A DNA stretch of 64,000 nt from Mesorhizobium sp. ES1-1. Lineage in GTDB: Bacteria > Pseudomonadota > Alphaproteobacteria > Rhizobiales > Rhizobiaceae. The translations under genes were made by a program, and so were the position numbers. The stretch spans positions 248,001 to 312,000 of the forward strand of contig NZ_JAIUGX010000003.1 in the NCBI RefSeq assembly GCF_020164785.1, written 5' to 3'. This document shows, in pieces, positions 27,776-36,623 of this stretch. Positions within the stretch are counted from its first letter, which is position 1. Each line of letters begins with the position of its first letter. The notes under the pieces were generated by a model, which did no database searches, was not told where the DNA came from, and worked only from the letters and a program-made list of their open reading frames with translations.

Positions 27776-28561
27776 TCACTTGACGCCGATGCCGGCAGTC
27801 AGGCCGCCATCGATCTTGTAGTCGGCCCCGGTGCAGAAGCCCGCCTTCGACGAGCACAGGAAGGCGATGAGTTCGGCCACTTCCTCGGGCTCGCCGATGC
27901 GACCGAGGGGATGCGCCTCGCCGAAGCGCCTGAAAGCCGCCTCGACATCGGCGTCCGTGCCGTCGGCGCCACGCGCGGCCCGTTCGAGGATCGGCGTGCG
28001 GATGGAGCCCGGGCTGACCGAGTTCACGCGGATGCCCTGGCGCGCATAGTCGAGCGCGAGCGAGCGCGTCAGCGTGTGGATCGCGCCCTTGGTCGTGGCG
28101 TAGGCGGCTACGTCCTGCTGGCAGGCGTGGCCCTGCACCGAGGCGACATTGACGATTGCGCCGCCGCCCCGCTTGATCATTTCGGGAATGCCGAAGCGCG
28201 CCGTCAGGTAGATCGAGCCGACATTGACCGACATCGTCCGGTTCCATGTCTCGAAATCCGTGGTCGTCGCCGTGCCATAGGGATGCACGGCGGCCGAGTT
28301 GACGATGACGTCCAGCCCGCCGAAGCGTGCGACGCCGGCGGCGATTGCCTTGGCCACCTCGTCAGGCACGGCGACGTCGGCTGTCACCACCAGCGCGCCG
28401 AAGCCCGCCTCGTTCAGTTCAGCCTGCATGGCCGCGTTGGCGCGCGCGTCGATGCCGCAGGCGAGGATCGCCGCGCCGCCGGCCGCGAGGCGCCTGGCGC
28501 TGGCTAGGCCTATCCCGGTCGTCCCCGTCACCAAGGCGACCTTGCCGTCGAAATCCTTCAT
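27776..28561 (-). CDS. Short-chain dehydrogenase/reductase
   Basis: About 261 residues. Cofactor loop TGTTGIGLA, NSAAV (N-S-A-A variant of NNAG), catalytic Ser in NVASVQGH, YATTK active-site Tyr/Lys, and the SPGSIRT loop mark a classical SDR. The ATG at 28561 gives the usual MKDFDGKVALVTG; upstream ATGs at 28588 and 28648 would run over the operator. Divergent from uxuA and sharing its operators, it is probably a fructuronate/mannonate-type or uronate oxidoreductase, which is inferred from context only. Confidence 0.88.
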   Translation of the reverse strand: MKDFDGKVALVTGTTGIGLASARRLAAGGAAILACGIDARANAAMQAELNEAGFGALVVTADVAVPDEVAKAIAAGVARFGGLDVIVNSAAVHPYGTATTTDFETWNRTMSVNVGSIYLTARFGIPEMIKRGGGAIVNVASVQGHACQQDVAAYATTKGAIHTLTRSLALDYARQGIRVNSVSPGSIRTPILERAARGADGTDADVEAAFRRFGEAHPLGRIGEPEEVAELIAFLCSSKAGFCTGADYKIDGGLTAGIGVK

Positions 28562-28590
28562 TGCCGAAACTCCGATTTGACTCGCCATTG

Positions 28591-28618
28591 TTGTCCGACA
28601 ATATGGGTTGCCCGACAA
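28591..28618. promoter_or_regulatory. Two TTGTC-N-GACAA-type operators between SDR and uxuA
   Basis: A perfect palindrome TTGTCCGACAA at 28591-28601 and a one-mismatch copy TTGCCCGACAA at 28608-28618 lie 17 bases apart in the 89-base divergent region. Together with the copy at 20895-20905 they define a likely GntR-family site that controls both transcription units here and the sugar ABC operon. Confidence 0.7.
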
Positions 28619-28650
28619 TATGAAGCGTCGCAACCACACAAGAGACAATC

Positions 28651-29835
28651 ATGGAACAATGCTGGCGCTGGTACGGTCCGGACGATCCGGTCACGCTCGA
28701 TCATGTCAAACAGGCCGGGGCGACGGGTATCGTGTCGGCTCTGCACAATATCTACGACGGCAGCGCCTGGCCTCTCGACGCCATATTGGAGCGCAAGCGT
28801 ATCATCGAGGCGGCGGGGCTGACCTGGTCGGTGGTGGAGAGCATCCCCGTCCACAATTCGATCAAGATAGGCTCGGCCGAGCGGCAGCGTTACGCGGGCT
28901 TCTACAAGGACACGATCCGGGCGCTGGCTAATGCCGGCATCTCCACGATCTGCTACAATTTCATGCCGGTGGTCGACTGGACCCGGACCGATCTCGCCTA
29001 CCGGCTGCCGACGACCGGCTATGCCCTGCGCTTCGATGCGATCGATTTCGCCGCCTATGATGTGTTCGTGCTGAAGCGCCGGAATGCCGAGGCGAGCTAC
29101 AGCCCGGAGCGTCTCAAGCAGGCGGAGGCCCGGCTGAAGAGCCTGAGCGAAGAACAGATCGCCAGCGTGGAACGCAATCTCATTGCCGGGTTGCCGGCGA
29201 CCGAGCGCAAATACAATCGCGAGACGATGCGCGAGGCGCTCGCCGATTACGACACGATCGGCCCGGCGGAGTTGCGCGCCAACCTGGCCTGGTTCCTGAA
29301 CGAGATCATCCCCGTTGCCGAGGACGTCGGCGCCCGCATGTGCATCCACCCGGACGATCCGCCCTTTTCGCTGTTCGGGCTGCCGCGCGTCGTTTCCACG
29401 GCGCAGGATGCGCGTTTCATCCTGGAGACGGTCGACAGTCCGGCCAACGGACTGACTTTCTGCACAGGTTCCTACGGCGTGCGGGCCGACAACGACCTTG
29501 TCGCGATGATCGCGGAGTTCGCGCCGAAGATCCATTTCGCGCATCTGCGCAACGTGACGCGCGAGGAGGATGGTTCCTTCTTCGAGGCGGAGCACCTGGA
29601 GGGCTCCACCGACATGGCGGATGTCGTCCTGGCGCTGATGAAGGAAGAGGCGCGGCGGCGCGCGCAGGGCAGGGTCGATTGGCGCATACCGATGCGCCCC
29701 GACCACGGCCATCTGCTCGCCGACGATATCGGCAAGACCAGGATCAACCCCGGCTACTCGCTGATCGGTCGCCTGAAGGGGCTGGCAGAGCTGCGCGGCG
29801 TCATGCGGGCGGTGGAGCGGTTCGAACTGGCCTGA
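28651..29835 (+). CDS. uxuA: Mannonate dehydratase
   Basis: Dehydrates D-mannonate to 2-keto-3-deoxygluconate in glucuronate breakdown. The 394-residue protein opens with [12 protein letters not shown], has [15 protein letters not shown], the metal-binding segment [29 protein letters not shown], and the C-terminal [11 protein letters not shown], all hallmarks of UxuA. The start ATG at 28651 leaves only about 30 bases to the second operator. The divergent SDR is a natural partner as a fructuronate reductase or uronate dehydrogenase. Confidence 0.96.
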   Translation: MEQCWRWYGPDDPVTLDHVKQAGATGIVSALHNIYDGSAWPLDAILERKRIIEAAGLTWSVVESIPVHNSIKIGSAERQRYAGFYKDTIRALANAGISTICYNFMPVVDWTRTDLAYRLPTTGYALRFDAIDFAAYDVFVLKRRNAEASYSPERLKQAEARLKSLSEEQIASVERNLIAGLPATERKYNRETMREALADYDTIGPAELRANLAWFLNEIIPVAEDVGARMCIHPDDPPFSLFGLPRVVSTAQDARFILETVDSPANGLTFCTGSYGVRADNDLVAMIAEFAPKIHFAHLRNVTREEDGSFFEAEHLEGSTDMADVVLALMKEEARRRAQGRVDWRIPMRPDHGHLLADDIGKTRINPGYSLIGRLKGLAELRGVMRAVERFELA

Positions 29836-29986
29836 CGCGCACGGGCGGAGCCAGCGCCGGCACAATAGATCTCGGCGGCTCTTTCATGCGTGCTTCGGGC
29901 GCCTGCGCCTGAGGGACGATGGCGGAGCCGGTTCTGAAACCGGGAACCGCTGGGCCGCGCAGACCACTGACCTCTCAGATGCGGAC

Positions 29987-31372
29987 ATGAACGAAATGCC
30001 TGACAAGAACACGGATGCAACCGCAATCTCCAACGGCACAAGGGCCTGGCTGGCCCAACACGGCATCAACGAGGTCGAGTGCCTGGTGCCAGACATGAAT
30101 GGGGTGCTGCGCGGCAAGGCGCTGCCGACGGCGAAATTCCTCAGGGCGCTTGAAGACCGCGCGCTGTTTCTGCCGAGCAGCGCCTTCCTGGTCAGCATTG
30201 ACGGCCGCTATTCCGGCTCGATCGACGAGGGCTTTGCCTATTCGGACCCGGACATGCGCATGGTGCCTGACCTGTCGACGCTCTGTCTGGCGCCCGGTGC
30301 CGCTGCCGGCAAGGCCTATGTCTTCGCCGATGCCTTCCACATGGACGGCCGGCCGTGGATGGCCTCGCCGCGCCATGTGCTGCGCGCCGTGCTCGATCTC
30401 TACAGGCAGCGCGGCTGGCGCGCGGTGGTGGCGCCGGAGGTCGAATTCTATCTGACGGCGCCCAATCCAGATCCCGATCGGCCGTTGGCGGCCCCGGTCG
30501 GCGCCAATGGCCGGGCCGAGGGGGTGCAGCACCCCTATGACATGGCTGCACTCGAGGAATTCGAGCCGGTGATGCGGCGCGTCTATGATTATGCCGCGGC
30601 CGCCGGGCTGCCGCTCGACACGCTGATTCATGAATCGGGCACAGCGCAGTTGGAGATCAATCTCCTGCATGGGGATGCACTGCCGCTGGCCGACAAGGTG
30701 CTGCTGTTCAAGCGCCTGACGCGCCAGGCCGCACAGCAATGCGGCATGCATGCCACCTTCATGGCCAAGCCGATCGCAGCTCAGGCCGGCAGTTCCATGC
30801 ATCTGCACATGTCCGTTGTCGATGAGGCGGGCAATGCGCTGTTTGCCACCGCCGACGATGCCGACACCGAGATGTTCGGCCACTTCATCGGCGGGCTGCA
30901 GAAATACGTGCCCGAGATCATGCCGCTGTTCGCGCCCAATGTGAACTCGTTTCGCCGCATAAGGCCGAACCATAGCGCGCCGGCGAACATCGAATGGTCG
31001 CACGACAACCGCTCCTGCGGCCTGCGCGTGCCGGCCGGCGGCCGCGCTGCCAGGCGGGTGGAAAACCGGCTGCCAGGCGCGGACTGCAATCCCTATCTGG
31101 CGATCGCCGGTTCGCTTCTGGCGGGCTATCTCGGTATCGAGCAGAAGCTCGCGCGCTCGGCCGAAGCGTCGGGCAATGCCTACAAGATCAAGAGCACGCT
31201 ACCCAAAACCATGGAGGAGGCGCTGGATCGTTTCGAGGCTTGCGAGCCGGTGCGGAAACTGCTCGGCGAGGATTTTTTCCAGACTTACCTGCGCGTCAAG
31301 AGCGTCGAGCTCGACCTGTTCCAGAGCGTGGTTACGAGTTGGGAACGCGACCACCTTCTTTTGAAGGTGTGA
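29987..31372 (+). CDS. Glutamine synthetase family protein, PuuA-like (gamma-glutamyl amine ligase)
   Basis: 461 residues. The glutamine synthetase fold is clear: VPDMNGVLRGK in the N-terminal beta-grasp part, metal-binding PEVEFYL, GTAQLEINL, HATFMAKP, SSMHLHMS, and NHSAPANIEWSHDNRSCGLRVP near the ATP site. The sequence diverges from GlnA and resembles GlnT/PuuA enzymes that glutamylate amines such as putrescine. It is followed after two bases by a PuuB-like oxidase, which supports that role. The true amine is unknown. Confidence 0.9.
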   Translation: MNEMPDKNTDATAISNGTRAWLAQHGINEVECLVPDMNGVLRGKALPTAKFLRALEDRALFLPSSAFLVSIDGRYSGSIDEGFAYSDPDMRMVPDLSTLCLAPGAAAGKAYVFADAFHMDGRPWMASPRHVLRAVLDLYRQRGWRAVVAPEVEFYLTAPNPDPDRPLAAPVGANGRAEGVQHPYDMAALEEFEPVMRRVYDYAAAAGLPLDTLIHESGTAQLEINLLHGDALPLADKVLLFKRLTRQAAQQCGMHATFMAKPIAAQAGSSMHLHMSVVDEAGNALFATADDADTEMFGHFIGGLQKYVPEIMPLFAPNVNSFRRIRPNHSAPANIEWSHDNRSCGLRVPAGGRAARRVENRLPGADCNPYLAIAGSLLAGYLGIEQKLARSAEASGNAYKIKSTLPKTMEEALDRFEACEPVRKLLGEDFFQTYLRVKSVELDLFQSVVTSWERDHLLLKV

Positions 31373-31374
31373 TC

Positions 31375-32676
31375 ATGGCCTCCAGTGCAACCGGCTTCAA
31401 TTCCGGCCTCGATATAGGAAAATCCTACTATGTCGCGACCGCCAACCCGGCTCCGGACCATCCGGCGCTGCTTGGCGATGTAGATGCCGACCTGGTGGTG
31501 GTCGGCGGCGGCTGCACGGGGCTTTCCGCCGCGCTTCACGCCGCCGAACGCGGCCTGAAGGTGGTGGTGCTCGAAGGCGGCAAGATCGGCTGGGGCGCTT
31601 CGGGGCGCAATGGCGGCCAGATGATCCCCGGCCTGCGCAAGGGCGCCAAAGGACTGGTCAAGCTCTACGGTCCGGAGCGGGCGAAAATGCTGTTCGATCT
31701 GGCCCTCGAGGCGCGCGGACTGGTGCTCGACATCATCGAGCGCCATGGCATCGATTGCGACCTCAGGCTGACTGGTCATCTGGTCGGGGCGGTAAACGGG
31801 TCCGATCTCAGGGATCTGGAAGAAGAGGCGCAATGCCTTGCCAGCGTGATGAAATTCCGCGACGTCCAGATCCTGTCGGCCGCGGACGCCCGCGCCAAAG
31901 TCGACACGCCCTATCAAGGCGCAATGTATGAGCCGCTCGGCGGCCACATGCATCCGCTGAACTACACGCTCGGCCTTGCCCGCGTGGCAGTGGCGGCAGG
32001 CGTGATCATCCATGAGAATTCGGTGGCGGTGAAGCTCGAGCGCGAGCCCTCGATCCGGGTCTCGACGGCGAAGGGTTCGGTTAGGGCCAAGCATGTCGTG
32101 CTGGCGGGCGATGCGCTGCTCAATGGGTTGGAGCCGCGCGTCAACAGCCGCATCATGCCGGTCGGCAACTATATCGTCGCCACCGAGCCGCTGCAGGGCG
32201 AGCGCAACGTCATCCCGGCCAATGTTGCGGTGTCGGACACGCGCTTCGTCGTCAACTATTATCGAATGTCGGCCGATGGACGGCTGCTGTTCGGCGGTGG
32301 CGAGCGCTACACGCCGTCGCCACCGGCTGACATTGCCGGCTTCGTGCGGCCGCATATGGAAGCAACTTTCCCGCAGCTAAAGGGCTGCCGCATCGATCAC
32401 GCCTGGGGCGGGCTGGTCTCTGTGACGACGTCGCGGCTGCCGCATGTCGGGCATTATGGCGAGGTCTATTTCGCGCATGGCTATTCCGGCAAGGGCGTCA
32501 TCCTGTCGACGCTGTCGGGAAAGCTCTTGGCCGAGGCGATCACCGGCGATGCGTCACGGCTCGACCTGTTGTCGACGCTGACGCCAATGCCGTTCCCCGG
32601 CGGCACGGCGCTGCGCGGGCCGCTCTATGTGCTGGGCATGCTGTGGTACGCGATGCGGGATCGGATCAAGCATTGA
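31375..32676 (+). CDS. FAD-dependent oxidoreductase (gamma-glutamylputrescine oxidase-like)
   Basis: A 433-residue DAO-family flavoprotein. The FAD-binding motif is VVVGGGCTGLSAALHA, followed by a glutamate-ended second strand and WGASGRNGGQM, the flavin-contact segment shared by PuuB. The C-terminus has HAWGGLVSVTTSRLPHVG and HGYSGKGVILSTLSGKLLAEAI. ATG at 31375 lies two bases after the PuuA-like stop with AAGGTG ahead; longer in-frame readings overlap that gene. It would oxidize the gamma-glutamylated amine to an aldehyde. Confidence 0.92.
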   Translation: MASSATGFNSGLDIGKSYYVATANPAPDHPALLGDVDADLVVVGGGCTGLSAALHAAERGLKVVVLEGGKIGWGASGRNGGQMIPGLRKGAKGLVKLYGPERAKMLFDLALEARGLVLDIIERHGIDCDLRLTGHLVGAVNGSDLRDLEEEAQCLASVMKFRDVQILSAADARAKVDTPYQGAMYEPLGGHMHPLNYTLGLARVAVAAGVIIHENSVAVKLEREPSIRVSTAKGSVRAKHVVLAGDALLNGLEPRVNSRIMPVGNYIVATEPLQGERNVIPANVAVSDTRFVVNYYRMSADGRLLFGGGERYTPSPPADIAGFVRPHMEATFPQLKGCRIDHAWGGLVSVTTSRLPHVGHYGEVYFAHGYSGKGVILSTLSGKLLAEAITGDASRLDLLSTLTPMPFPGGTALRGPLYVLGMLWYAMRDRIKH

Positions 32677-32684
32677 GGTCGGTT

Positions 32685-32717
32685 CATGGTCAGAACCGCC
32701 GTCGAAATTTGACCATG
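32685..32717. promoter_or_regulatory. Inverted repeat upstream of the BMP-type ABC operon
   Basis: CATGGTCA (32685-32692) and TGACCATG (32710-32717) form a perfect eight-base inverted repeat with a 17-base spacer, between the oxidase gene and the binding-protein gene. It could be an operator or an mRNA hairpin; no regulator is assigned. Confidence 0.45.
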
Positions 32718-32808
32718 TGGACAAAGGTCCGGAGCCGATCCATAGTTGCCCGTCTGACATTTTCGCGAACAGCCGGCTCGACACGGCTGTCGAACAGAGG
32801 GGACTGCA

Positions 32809-33840
32809 ATGGATAACCGCAAGATCAAAATCCGCCTGGCGCATGAAGGCCTGTCGCGACGCACTGTGCTGGAACTCGGCGCGCTCGGTCTCGCCGCGGC
32901 GATGCTGCCGGGCGCTGCCTTCGCCAAGGACAAGAAGCTGAAGGTCGCCGCGATCTTCGCGACGCCGATCGAGGAGCCCTGGGACAACCAGATCCATGTC
33001 GCCCTGCAGAAGGCAGTCAAGGAACTCGGTATCGAATACAAATGGTCCGAGAAGGTGCAGACCGCGGATTTCAGCCGCGTGATGCGCGAATATGCGCAGG
33101 GCGGCTACCAGCTGGTGCTGGGCGATGCATTCGCCGCCGAGCGTGAATCGCGCCGCACGGCGAAACAGTTCCCGAAGACCGCCTTCCTGTTCGGCTCCGG
33201 CGCCGGGCCAGCCGAGCCCAATTTCGGCGTCTTCGACAATTGGATACACGAGCCCGCCTATCTCGCCGGCATCATCGCGGGCAAGATGTCCAAGTCGGGC
33301 ACGGTCGGCGCCGTCGCGGCGATGGGCATTCCCGAAGTGAACCGGCTGGTCAACGCCTTCTTTGCCGGCGCCAAGGAGGTCAATCCCAACATCAAGAAGA
33401 AAGTCGCCTTCATCGGCTCCTTCTTCGATCCCCCCAAGGCCAAGGAAGCGGCGATCGCCCAGATCGACGCGGGTGCCGACGTCATCTACGCCGAGCGCTT
33501 CGGGGTCATCGAGGCGGCCGTGGAAAAGAAGGTGTTCGCCATCTCCAACATGTCGGACCAGTCGAGCCTCGGCCCCGACACGGTCATCACCGGTCCGGTC
33601 TGGGACATGTATCCGACCGTCGAACAGGCAATCAAACTGGTCAAGGCCGGCGTCTTCACCGCCCAGGACTATGGCGATTTCTCGCGCATGGCCAAGGGCG
33701 GTTCTTCGCTGGCGCCATACCACAAGTTCGACAAGACGCTGCCGGCTGATGTCAAGGATTTGGTCGAGAAGAAGAAGGCCGAGATCCTCGAAGGTAATTT
33801 CCGGGTGGATGTCGACGAGAACACGCCGGTTTCGGATTGA
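32809..33840 (+). CDS. BMP family ABC transporter substrate-binding protein
   Basis: 343 residues. The N-terminus carries a twin-arginine-like signal (SRRTVLELGALGLAAAMLPG, ending AFA-K at about residue 39). The mature part has the basic membrane protein (Bmp/PnrA) pattern with KVAAIFATPIEEPWDNQ, GNWIHEP-like FDNWIHEPAYLAGIIAG, and GPVWDMYPTVEQAIK. Known Bmp proteins bind purine nucleosides, but this one sits behind PuuA/PuuB-like genes, so an amine-bearing ligand is possible. It starts the ABC operon with the genes at 34057, 35568 and 36620. Confidence 0.88.
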   Translation: MDNRKIKIRLAHEGLSRRTVLELGALGLAAAMLPGAAFAKDKKLKVAAIFATPIEEPWDNQIHVALQKAVKELGIEYKWSEKVQTADFSRVMREYAQGGYQLVLGDAFAAERESRRTAKQFPKTAFLFGSGAGPAEPNFGVFDNWIHEPAYLAGIIAGKMSKSGTVGAVAAMGIPEVNRLVNAFFAGAKEVNPNIKKKVAFIGSFFDPPKAKEAAIAQIDAGADVIYAERFGVIEAAVEKKVFAISNMSDQSSLGPDTVITGPVWDMYPTVEQAIKLVKAGVFTAQDYGDFSRMAKGGSSLAPYHKFDKTLPADVKDLVEKKKAEILEGNFRVDVDENTPVSD

Positions 33841-33856
33841 CGCCTAATTGAGGGCG

Positions 33857-34030
33857 GCGCGAGGCGCCCCCCTCTGCCCTGCCGGGCATCTCCCCCTCAA
33901 GGGGGGAGATTGGCTGCTTCGGTCTTGGCGCTTTTCCTGAGACGTAGAAGGTTGGCGAAAGCCGACGCGACATCCAATCTCCCCCCTTGAGGGGGAGATG
34001 GCCGGCAGGCCAGAGGGGGGCGCCTCGCGC
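33857..34030. repeat. Palindromic element with 57-bp arms between binding protein and ATPase genes
   Basis: Two arms of 57 bases (33857-33913 and 33974-34030) are inverted copies, matching at about 55 of 57 positions, with a 60-base centre. Each arm holds smaller hairpins such as CCCCCTCAAGGGGGG-like stretches. The element is non-coding and fills the whole gap between the BMP binding-protein gene and the ATPase gene. As RNA it would form a very stable long stem, likely to block 3' decay of the upstream message or to lower expression downstream. Confidence 0.9.
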
Positions 34031-34056
34031 TCCGTCCTCCCAATTCAGGAGCACTC

Positions 34057-35568
34057 TTGTCCGCCCCACTCATCGAAATGCGCGGCATCACCAAGAGCTT
34101 TGGCGCCGTCAAGGCGAACGAGGCCGTCGACCTCAGCGTCGCGCCCGGCGAAATCCTTGGCCTGTTGGGCGAGAACGGCGCCGGCAAGACCACGTTGATG
34201 AACGTGCTGTTCGGAGCCTATGCGCCGGACGCGGGTGAAATCCTGATCCACGGCAAGCCGGTGCGGATCACCAGTTCGGCCGATGCGCTGGCCGCCGGCA
34301 TCGGCATGGTGCACCAGCATTTTCATCTGGCGCCGCGATTGACGGTGCTGGAGAACCTGTTGATCGGCATTCCCGGCAAGAGCGGACGGATCGATCGCGC
34401 CGGCGGGCTCCAGCGGCTGGCCGAAATCGGCCGCCAGCATGGGCTGATGCTCGAGCCCGATCTGCCCGTGTCGTCCTTGTCGGTGGGCGAGCAGCAGCGG
34501 CTCGAAATCGTCAAGGCACTGTTTCGCGGCGCGAGGCTGCTGATCCTCGACGAGCCGACGGCCGTACTGGCTCCGAGCGAGGTCGACGGGCTGTTCTCGG
34601 CGTTGCGTTCGATGGCAGCGCAAGGCCTCGGCATCATCTTCATCTCGCACAAGCTCAACGAGGTGCGGGCGCTGACGCATCGCTGCACCGTGCTGCGGCT
34701 TGGGCGCGTCGCCGGCCGCGTCGATGATCCGGCCAACACGACGTCGAGTGCCATGGCGCAACTGATGTGCGGGCACGAGATCGTGCCGCCGGCGAGGGGG
34801 CCATCGACGCCCGGCGAGGCGGTGCTGACGCTGGACGGCATTTCTACCTCGAAGCATTCAGGCACGGCGCTGCGCGGCGTCTCGCTTGCCGTCCGGTCCG
34901 GCGAAATCCTCGGCATTGCCGGCGTGTCGGGCAATGGGCAGCGCGCGCTGGCGGAGGTGATCTCCGGTGTGCGCGCGCCCGATACCGGACGGATGACGAT
35001 CTCCGGCCAGACGGTCACGCGGTTCTCGCCGCGGGAGGTGCAGGCGCTTGGGCTCGGACGCATCCCGGAAGACCGCATGACCACGGGGCTGGTGACGAAC
35101 CTGCCGCTCGCGGATTCCATGGTGCTGCCGCGTATCGGCACGGCGGCCTTCAGCAGCCGGGGATTGCTCAAGCCCGATGCCATCCGCGCCTTCGCCGAGG
35201 CGCAGATCAAGGCCTATGATATCAGGTGCCCCGGGCCGATGACCCGGGCGGGCGCGCTGTCGGGCGGCAATTTGCAGAAGGCGCTGCTGGCGCGCGAACT
35301 CGCTTTCGATCCGAAGGTGCTGATCGTCTCGCAGCCGACACGCGGCCTTGATATCGGCGCCGCCCGTTTCATCCATGAGAAGTTCCTCGACATGCGGGCC
35401 AAGGGGCGCGGCATCATCGTCATCGGCGAGGACCTGGAAGAATTGCTCGTGCTCTGCGACCGGATCGCGGTGATGTATGAGGGCCGCATCGTCGGAACAC
35501 TCAACAGCGCCGATGCGACGATCGCGCGGCTCGGCTTGATGATGACCGGGGCGGAGGGCCACAGCTGA
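34057..35568 (+). CDS. ABC transporter ATP-binding protein (nucleoside/BMP type, two-domain)
   Basis: 503 residues with two ABC domains. Domain one: Walker A GENGAGKTT, signature LSVGEQQR, Walker B LLILDEPTAVL. Domain two: P-loop-like GVSGNGQRAL, signature LSGGNLQK, and ILIVSQPTRGLDIGA where S-Q replaces the usual D-E or D-D of Walker B, as typical in this family. The start is TTG at 34057, backed by AGGAG at 34047-34051. It overlaps the next permease gene by one base. Confidence 0.93.
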   Translation: MSAPLIEMRGITKSFGAVKANEAVDLSVAPGEILGLLGENGAGKTTLMNVLFGAYAPDAGEILIHGKPVRITSSADALAAGIGMVHQHFHLAPRLTVLENLLIGIPGKSGRIDRAGGLQRLAEIGRQHGLMLEPDLPVSSLSVGEQQRLEIVKALFRGARLLILDEPTAVLAPSEVDGLFSALRSMAAQGLGIIFISHKLNEVRALTHRCTVLRLGRVAGRVDDPANTTSSAMAQLMCGHEIVPPARGPSTPGEAVLTLDGISTSKHSGTALRGVSLAVRSGEILGIAGVSGNGQRALAEVISGVRAPDTGRMTISGQTVTRFSPREVQALGLGRIPEDRMTTGLVTNLPLADSMVLPRIGTAAFSSRGLLKPDAIRAFAEAQIKAYDIRCPGPMTRAGALSGGNLQKALLARELAFDPKVLIVSQPTRGLDIGAARFIHEKFLDMRAKGRGIIVIGEDLEELLVLCDRIAVMYEGRIVGTLNSADATIARLGLMMTGAEGHS

Positions 35569-36623
35569 TGTTTCGCCTGGAAGTCCGCACGTCGACGCCC
35601 GCCTGGTTCAACCTGGCTTTGCCCCTGCTGGCGGTCGCGGCCACGCTCATCCTGTGCAGCGGCCTGATCGCGCTTGCCGGGGCGGGCGTGTTCGAATCCT
35701 ACGGCGTGATGTTCACGGCCTCGCTCGGAGACAGCTACGCCATCACCGAAACCCTGGTCCGCGCGGCGCCAATGATCTTCACCGGGCTGGCGGTCGCCGT
35801 CGCCTTCCGGGCCAAATTCTGGAACATCGGCGGCGAGGGACAATTGCTGGCCGGTGCAGTGGCCAGCTGCTTCGTCGGCGCCATCCCGATGCCCGGCGCG
35901 CTCGCCATGCTGCTGATGGCGGTGGTTGGAGCGGCCGCGGGGGCGGCGGTCGCACTTGTCCCGGCGACGTTGCGGGTGAAATTCAAGGTCGACGATGTCG
36001 TCAGTTCGCTGCTGCTCAATTCGGTCATCTACTATGCGCTGATGGCCCTGATCGAAGGGCCGTGGAAGGATAGCTTCAGCGGCTATCCGATCTCGCCGCC
36101 GATCGAGGATTTGGCCAACTTCCCGGTGCTGATCGAAGGCACGCGGCTGCATCTCGGCGTCGTCGTGGCGCTGCTCGCCGCGCCGTTGATCTGGTTCCTG
36201 ATCGCGCGCACGACGCTCGGCTTCCGGATCCGGGTTACAGGCGAGAACCCGGAGGCGGCCCGCTATGGCGGCATCCATGTCGAGCGCGTTCTGATCTCGA
36301 CCGCTTTGTTATCGGGTGCGCTGGCGGGACTGGCCGGCGTCGGTGAGGTCGGCGGCGTGCATTTCCAGGTGATGAGCGACCTCTCCCCGGGCTACGGCTA
36401 TTCCGGCATCGTCGTCGCCATGCTGGCGCGGCTCAATCCGTTGGGCGTGGTGCCGGCGGCGATCTTCCTCGCCGCCGTGATGACCGGGGCCGAGGCGATG
36501 TCGCGGGCGACCGGCGTGCCGGCCTTCCTCAGCGACGTCATCCAGGGGACCGCCCTGCTTGCCATGCTGGTGGCGCTGCTGTTCACCGCCTATCGCATCC
36601 GCCGCGTCGGAGCAGCCTCATGA
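35568..36623 (+). CDS. ABC transporter permease (BMP/nucleoside type)
   Basis: 351 residues, BPD_transp_2 family, eight or more membrane helices. AFRAKFWNIGGEGQLLAGA is the conserved cytoplasmic-loop motif of the YufP-like subunit, and GTTRLGFRIRVTGENPEAARYGGI-like sequence (RTTLGFRIRVTGENPEAA) marks the coupling loop. The ATG overlaps the ATPase stop (TGATG), so translation is coupled. Works with the permease at 36620. Confidence 0.93.
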   Translation: MFRLEVRTSTPAWFNLALPLLAVAATLILCSGLIALAGAGVFESYGVMFTASLGDSYAITETLVRAAPMIFTGLAVAVAFRAKFWNIGGEGQLLAGAVASCFVGAIPMPGALAMLLMAVVGAAAGAAVALVPATLRVKFKVDDVVSSLLLNSVIYYALMALIEGPWKDSFSGYPISPPIEDLANFPVLIEGTRLHLGVVVALLAAPLIWFLIARTTLGFRIRVTGENPEAARYGGIHVERVLISTALLSGALAGLAGVGEVGGVHFQVMSDLSPGYGYSGIVVAMLARLNPLGVVPAAIFLAAVMTGAEAMSRATGVPAFLSDVIQGTALLAMLVALLFTAYRIRRVGAAS

